Shown here piece after piece: positions 5,668-8,730 of a stretch of DNA of 8,730 nt. Every line of letters starts with the position of its first letter. The stretch's first letter is position 1. Made by a program: the position numbers and the translations under genes. The DNA comes from Thermococcales archaeon 44_46 (GTDB lineage: Archaea; Methanobacteriota_B; Thermococci; Thermococcales; Thermococcaceae): positions 1 through 8,730 of the forward strand of contig LGET01000058.1 in the NCBI GenBank assembly GCA_001507935.1. The letters run 5' to 3'. The notes below the pieces were generated by a model, which made no database searches, was not told where the DNA came from, and saw only the letters and a list, made by a program, of their open reading frames with translations.

Positions 5668-8328
5668 TCAGAAGAAGAGGATAACAGCATCGCCAACGAC
5701 TGCCGTTTCTACCTCTTCACCTTCGCTGAACACTGCCTTTCTTATGACGACATCTTCCTTGTCAAGCTCAACCTTCTGCCCTTCTACTTCGAACTCGACT
5801 TTTCCTTGTTCCTTAAGCGTTCTTGCAACTTCTTCTGCATTTTCCTTAAGATAAGCAGTTATCTTTGGCACGAGCTTTCCATACTTTGGCCCAACGGTCT
5901 TGAAGTTCGGCTTGATTTCGGTTATCCTCTCCTCAAGCTCCGGCTCGCCCTTGATTATCTCGAGCTTTTCGATGTTCATTGTTCCGGCAATGTCCTTTTC
6001 AATTGCCTTAAGCATGTCATAGCTGTCGGTTGCATAGATTGCCACGTGTTTGAGCTTGGCGTTCAAAGCCAGACCGTGGGAGTTCTTGTATCTCCTCATA
6101 GCCCCAACTATTTCGCTGGCGAGCTTTCCAAGCTTTTCTGCCTCTTCATCTATTCTGTCCTCCCTATAGGTGGGCCAGCTGAGGAGGTGCACGCTCTTAG
6201 CCCCGACTTTATCCTTGAACAGCTCCTGGTAGAGCTCCTCGGTTATGTGTGGAGCAAAAGGCGCAAGTAAGAGCGTTATGTTATATAGGAGCTCATATAA
6301 CGCAGCTTTAGCCTTTAGCTTGCTTTCCTCATCTTCTCCATAGAGGCGGTGCTTTATCATCTCGAGGTAGTCATCCGCAACCTCGTGCCATACGAAAGTC
6401 ATGAGCTCTCTCGTGAGCAGGTTGAAGCGGTACTTTTCGAGCTCTTCTGTTGCGAACTTTATCAGTCTGTGCAATCTCGAAAGTATCCACCTGTCGAGGG
6501 GCTCAAGCTCAATATCCTTGTATTTCTCGTAGTCGAAGTCCGTGATGTGTCTTTCGGCAAAGCGGAATATGTTCCACAGCTTCTGGAGGAAGCGATAGTT
6601 GTAGTCAACGATCTCCCACTTGAACGGGTGATCCTCTCCCGGAGGTGCCAAAGCTGTCCATAACCTTAGGGCATCTGCTCCGTACTTTGGAATCACTTCC
6701 TCCGGTGAGACAACGTTTCCATAGCTCTTGCTCATCTTTCTTCCGTCTGGTCCGGCCACCATACCGTTGATAAGGATGTCGTGCCAAGGTTTCTGCCCGG
6801 TGAGCATATAAGTTCTGAAGATGGTGTAGAACGCCCATGTCCTTATGATATCAGTTCCCTGCGGTCTCAGTGAAGTTGGGAAGTTGTGCTTGAACCACTT
6901 CTCATCTCTTTGCCACTTGCTTATGACTAAGGGGGTTATGCTTGAGTCCACCCAGCAGTCGAGAACGTCTTTTACGCCCTCCAGGTTTGTGCTTCCACAC
7001 TTTGGACACTTATCCACTGGAGGTTTGTCGAATCTTGGATCTACTGGCAGGTCTTCTTCTCTCGCTGGGATTATCTCGCCACAATCCCTACACACCCAGA
7101 AGGGAATTGGTGTTCCAAAGACTCTCTGTCTGCTTATTACCCAATCCCAATCCATGCTCTCTGCCCAGTCCTTGAGCCTTAGGAACATGTCCTCCGGATA
7201 CCACTTAATCTGCTCTGCCACTTTAACTATCTCATCCGTGAAGTCCTTCACCTTGATGAACCACTGCTTCTTTGGCAACAGCTCAATCGGCGCCATACAT
7301 GAACTTCTTTCCGTGTGTCTCAATACACGGTGATGTACTTTTTCTTTCTTATAGAGAAGACCCATCTCTTCGAGGTCTTTTGCTATCGCTTTCCTTGCCT
7401 CTTCGGTCGTTAGTCCCTTATACTTGCCGGCGTTCTCGTTCATTCTGCCGTCTTCACTAATCGCTATAATCACGGGCAAGTTGTAGCGCTTCTGCCACAC
7501 TACGTCCTGCTCATCACCGTAAGTACAGTTGTAAACAGCTCCCGTTCCAAAGTTCGGATCCACATCCTCATCCGCTAATATGGGTACTTCTCTCTCAAAT
7601 ATCGGGAGCTTTACCTTCTTACCAACCTTATCCTTATAGCGCTCATCCTCAGGGTGAACGAATACGGCTACACATGCTGGCATGAGCTCAGGTCTTGTGG
7701 TGGCTATTGGTATGTAGTCATCTTCCCCAGCAATAGGAAGCTTGATGTAGTAGAGGTAGCCATCCTCTTCAACATAGCCTACCTCAGCCTTTGCAAGGCT
7801 TGTCCTACACCTTGGGCACCAGTAAACCGGGTGTTTGTCCTGGTAAAGGAGACCCTTCTTGTAGAACTCGAGAAGGGATTTCTGCACCAGAGCTTTGTAG
7901 TCATCATCCATTGTGTGATATTCTAGATCCCAGTCCGCAGAATAGCCTATTCTAATGAACTGGTTCCTCATAGATTCTATAGCCTGCCATGTCCATTCTA
8001 TACACTTCTTGAGAAACTCCTCTGGCTGGTCTTTACTTATCCCAAACTCTTTCTCCACCTTGAGCTCCGTTGGAAGGCCATGGTTATCAAAGCCCTGTGG
8101 GAAGAGGACGTTGTAGCCCCTCATCCTCTTATACCTTGCCACGATGTCAATCCAAGTATGGCTCAGCACGTGGCCTAAGTGCAGGGTACCGCTCGTGAAC
8201 GGGGGCGGAGTGTCTATTGAATAAGCCGGTCTCTTCTCGTCAAGCTCATATTTGTATATCTTTTCATCAAGCCAGAACTTCTGCCACTTTGGCTCTATCT
8301 CATTTGGGTCGTAGGTCTTCGGGAGCAT
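5668..8328 (-). CDS. valS: Valyl-tRNA synthetase
   Basis: This class Ia synthetase charges tRNA-Val with valine and edits misactivated threonine. Counting from the ATG at 8328-8326 gives 886 residues, normal for archaea. The HIGH signature appears as HLGH (50-53) in PPPFTSGTLHLGHV, and KMSKS is at 531-535 in DGRKMSKSYGN. Zinc-type cysteine pairs are CPRC (171-174), CRDC (413-416) and CPKC (441-444). The editing insertion includes IATTRPELMPACVAVFVHPE (208-227) and FGTGAVYNCTYGDEQD (260-275). The anticodon-binding alpha-helical domain follows from about 610, with LAPFAPHITEELYQELF, and a C-terminal extension of archaeal type ends in VGDAVILFF. A GTG nine bases upstream (8337-8335) extends the frame but lies within the Shine-Dalgarno sequence, so the ATG is chosen. 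The gene is preceded by its own TATA element and converges with the ATPase gene. Confidence 0.97.
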   Translation of the reverse strand: MLPKTYDPNEIEPKWQKFWLDEKIYKYELDEKRPAYSIDTPPPFTSGTLHLGHVLSHTWIDIVARYKRMRGYNVLFPQGFDNHGLPTELKVEKEFGISKDQPEEFLKKCIEWTWQAIESMRNQFIRIGYSADWDLEYHTMDDDYKALVQKSLLEFYKKGLLYQDKHPVYWCPRCRTSLAKAEVGYVEEDGYLYYIKLPIAGEDDYIPIATTRPELMPACVAVFVHPEDERYKDKVGKKVKLPIFEREVPILADEDVDPNFGTGAVYNCTYGDEQDVVWQKRYNLPVIIAISEDGRMNENAGKYKGLTTEEARKAIAKDLEEMGLLYKKEKVHHRVLRHTERSSCMAPIELLPKKQWFIKVKDFTDEIVKVAEQIKWYPEDMFLRLKDWAESMDWDWVISRQRVFGTPIPFWVCRDCGEIIPAREEDLPVDPRFDKPPVDKCPKCGSTNLEGVKDVLDCWVDSSITPLVISKWQRDEKWFKHNFPTSLRPQGTDIIRTWAFYTIFRTYMLTGQKPWHDILINGMVAGPDGRKMSKSYGNVVSPEEVIPKYGADALRLWTALAPPGEDHPFKWEIVDYNYRFLQKLWNIFRFAERHITDFDYEKYKDIELEPLDRWILSRLHRLIKFATEELEKYRFNLLTRELMTFVWHEVADDYLEMIKHRLYGEDEESKLKAKAALYELLYNITLLLAPFAPHITEELYQELFKDKVGAKSVHLLSWPTYREDRIDEEAEKLGKLASEIVGAMRRYKNSHGLALNAKLKHVAIYATDSYDMLKAIEKDIAGTMNIEKLEIIKGEPELEERITEIKPNFKTVGPKYGKLVPKITAYLKENAEEVARTLKEQGKVEFEVEGQKVELDKEDVVIRKAVFSEGEEVETAVVGDAVILFF

Positions 8329-8332
8329 TTCT

Positions 8333-8340
8333 ATCACCTC
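8333..8340 (-). promoter_or_regulatory. Ribosome binding site that decides the valS start
   Basis: On the minus strand GAGGTGAT-AGAA-ATG places a strong Shine-Dalgarno sequence 4 nt before the ATG at 8328-8326. The alternative GTG start is part of this very motif and cannot be the initiator if the motif is used. Confidence 0.85.
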
Positions 8341-8373
8341 TTTTGAAGATGTTTAACCTATCAAAAGCGCACC

Positions 8374-8390
8374 TTAAAAAGGTTAATCCT
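8374..8390 (-). promoter_or_regulatory. Probable valS promoter (TATA element)
   Basis: Reading the minus strand, AGGATTAAC is followed by CTTTTTAA at 8381-8374. The box centre near 8377 predicts initiation around 8351, giving a leader of about 23 nt that contains the ribosome binding site. The surrounding sequence is itself a short inverted repeat, ACCTT-AAA-AAGGT (8371-8383). Confidence 0.5.
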
Positions 8391-8488
8391 TCTGGTGGTG
8401 AGAGAAAGTCCCATAACCAGAAAAGGAAGAATCTTTTTTCAATGAATTCAGCAATCGGTGTGGCGATTGACGATATGCACCACCAGAA
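8390..8488 (-). repeat. 11-bp inverted repeat framing a possible structured RNA upstream of valS
   Basis: TTCTGGTGGTG at 8390-8400 is the exact reverse complement of CACCACCAGAA at 8478-8488, with 77 bp between. Inside is a second perfect inverted repeat, CAATCG (8452-8457) and CGATTG (8464-8469), with a 6-nt loop. A TATA-like CTTTTTAAA on the minus strand (8515-8507) would start transcription near 8485, right at the outer arm. Possible readings are a small structured RNA, a folded valS leader, or chance. I could not fit box C/D or H/ACA rules. No convincing protein gene covers this 188-nt gap between the flanking genes. Confidence 0.4.
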
Positions 8489-8506
8489 AATAAAGGGGAT
8501 TTGGGG

Positions 8507-8515
8507 TTTAAAAAG
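8507..8515 (-). promoter_or_regulatory. Second TATA-like element in the gap upstream of valS
   Basis: CTTTTTAAA on the minus strand sits one base beyond the stop codon of the upstream methyltransferase gene. It would start a transcript near 8485, about 157 nt before the valS ATG. No clear BRE precedes it, so this is tentative; the T run could instead help end the upstream message. Confidence 0.3.
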
Positions 8516-8516
8516 T

Positions 8517-8730
8517 TTACCTAATTGCCACAAGCCAATATCTTCTGTCATTTGGCATGAGTTCCCTCTTCAGGTGACCGTAGATTTTGACCTCGCTGAA
8601 GTGCTCTCTGGCTAGGAGCTTCATTTCTCTTGGCGTGTAGATGTTGAGCTCGTCATTGACAAAAAACGCTTTTGTTTCCCCGTTTGGTTTAATTATCTGC
8701 ACGAGCCTCTTAAAGTGGAGCTTTTGAAAA
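8517..8730 (-). CDS. Probable class I SAM-dependent methyltransferase (C-terminal 70 residues, 5' end outside window)
   Basis: The frame is open from the right edge to TAA at 8519-8517. The visible tail reads like the end of a Rossmann-fold methyltransferase: two strands around KAFFVNDELNIYT, then the helix PREMKLLAREHF, then the antiparallel pair SEVKIYGHL and RRYWLVAIR that makes beta-6/beta-7 in this fold. The Y(T/S)..E(L/M)..LL pattern followed by G-hydrophobic..R.hydrophobic-hydrophobic-A is typical of small-molecule methyltransferases of this class. The AdoMet-binding motifs lie outside the window, so neither the substrate nor the catalytic residues can be judged. An internal GTG (8702-8700) is simply a valine codon. 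It is co-directional with valS, 188 nt upstream of it. Confidence 0.65.
   Translation of the reverse strand, partial: FQKLHFKRLVQIIKPNGETKAFFVNDELNIYTPREMKLLAREHFSEVKIYGHLKRELMPNDRRYWLVAIR

Noticed and set aside
5665..6270. Long plus-strand frame of about 200 codons opposite the valS 3' end.
   Set aside because: It is an antisense shadow of a well-conserved synthetase; its start lacks a promoter and ribosome binding site and its product has low-complexity, shadow-like composition.
7517..7524. CCGTAAGT, identical to an operator half-site, within valS.
   Set aside because: It is a lone half-site in coding sequence with no facing ACTTACG arm at the right spacing; one 8-mer in 8.7 kb is expected occasionally.
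8335..8337. GTG as an earlier valS start adding three residues.
   Set aside because: The GTG is part of the GAGGTGAT Shine-Dalgarno sequence; the ATG at 8328-8326 is correctly spaced from it.
8300..8551. Minus-strand frame of 83 codons with hydrophobic segments (FIFWW, FFLFWLWDFL) bridging the methyltransferase and valS genes.
   Set aside because: Its only starts lie inside the methyltransferase gene without a ribosome binding site, it overlaps the valS start, and the inverted repeat crosses it; I treat it as a chance open frame, though a decayed membrane-protein remnant is not excluded.
1..8730. Search for CRISPR repeats, tRNA/rRNA genes, insertion sequences, integrase sites or toxin-antitoxin pairs.
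   Set aside because: No regularly spaced direct repeats, tRNA cloverleaf landmarks, transposase-like frames or terminal inverted repeats with target duplications were seen by eye.

Overview
The window looks like chromosomal DNA of a hyperthermophilic euryarchaeon of the order Thermococcales (Pyrococcus/Thermococcus). The evidence is the archaeal-type S-adenosylmethionine synthetase, the archaeal Trm10-type tRNA methyltransferase, the Fap7/AK6 kinase, an archaeal STAND-type ATPase, GGAGGTGAT-type ribosome binding sites, BRE/TATA promoters and T-run terminators. I see no rRNA, tRNA, CRISPR array or insertion sequence. Family names rest on protein sequence recognised by eye; no database was searched.

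Plus-strand half (1-5661). First comes the 3' end of the AdoMet synthetase gene (1-570). It converges, with a one-base gap, on a tiny minus-strand gene (572-718, 48 codons) that looks real and could easily be missed. Divergent from that is a two-gene operon: Fap7/AK6 adenylate kinase (837-1391) overlaps the membrane protease gene htpX (1382-2260) by 10 nt, with a full Shine-Dalgarno sequence inside the kinase gene. Next is a probable exported protein of unknown function with four sequons, four cysteines and a repeated strand-helix motif (2326-3342). Then come a Trm10-family tRNA position-9 methyltransferase (3396-4532) and an archaeal ATPase of the STAND group (4606-5661). The last four single genes have their own BRE/TATA elements, several so close to the start codon that leaderless mRNAs are expected.

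Minus-strand half (8730-5668). The 3' end of a probable class I SAM-dependent methyltransferase (8517-8730) is followed by 188 nt without a convincing gene. That gap holds two TATA-like elements and an 11-bp inverted repeat. Valyl-tRNA synthetase follows (8328-5668) and converges on the ATPase gene with six bases between the stop codons.

Most of the content is translation-related housekeeping: AdoMet supply, AdoMet-dependent methylation including tRNA m1A/m1G, small-subunit maturation by Fap7, and tRNA charging. I do not see a dramatic new multi-gene system. The strongest undescribed signal is a pair of tandem 18-bp palindromes (ACTTAYG-N4-CGTAAGT, 19-bp period) filling the space between the TATA box and start codon of the ATPase gene, a textbook repressor-operator layout. 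Second are the small gene at 572-718, the possible structured RNA before valS, and the internal repeats of the exported protein.
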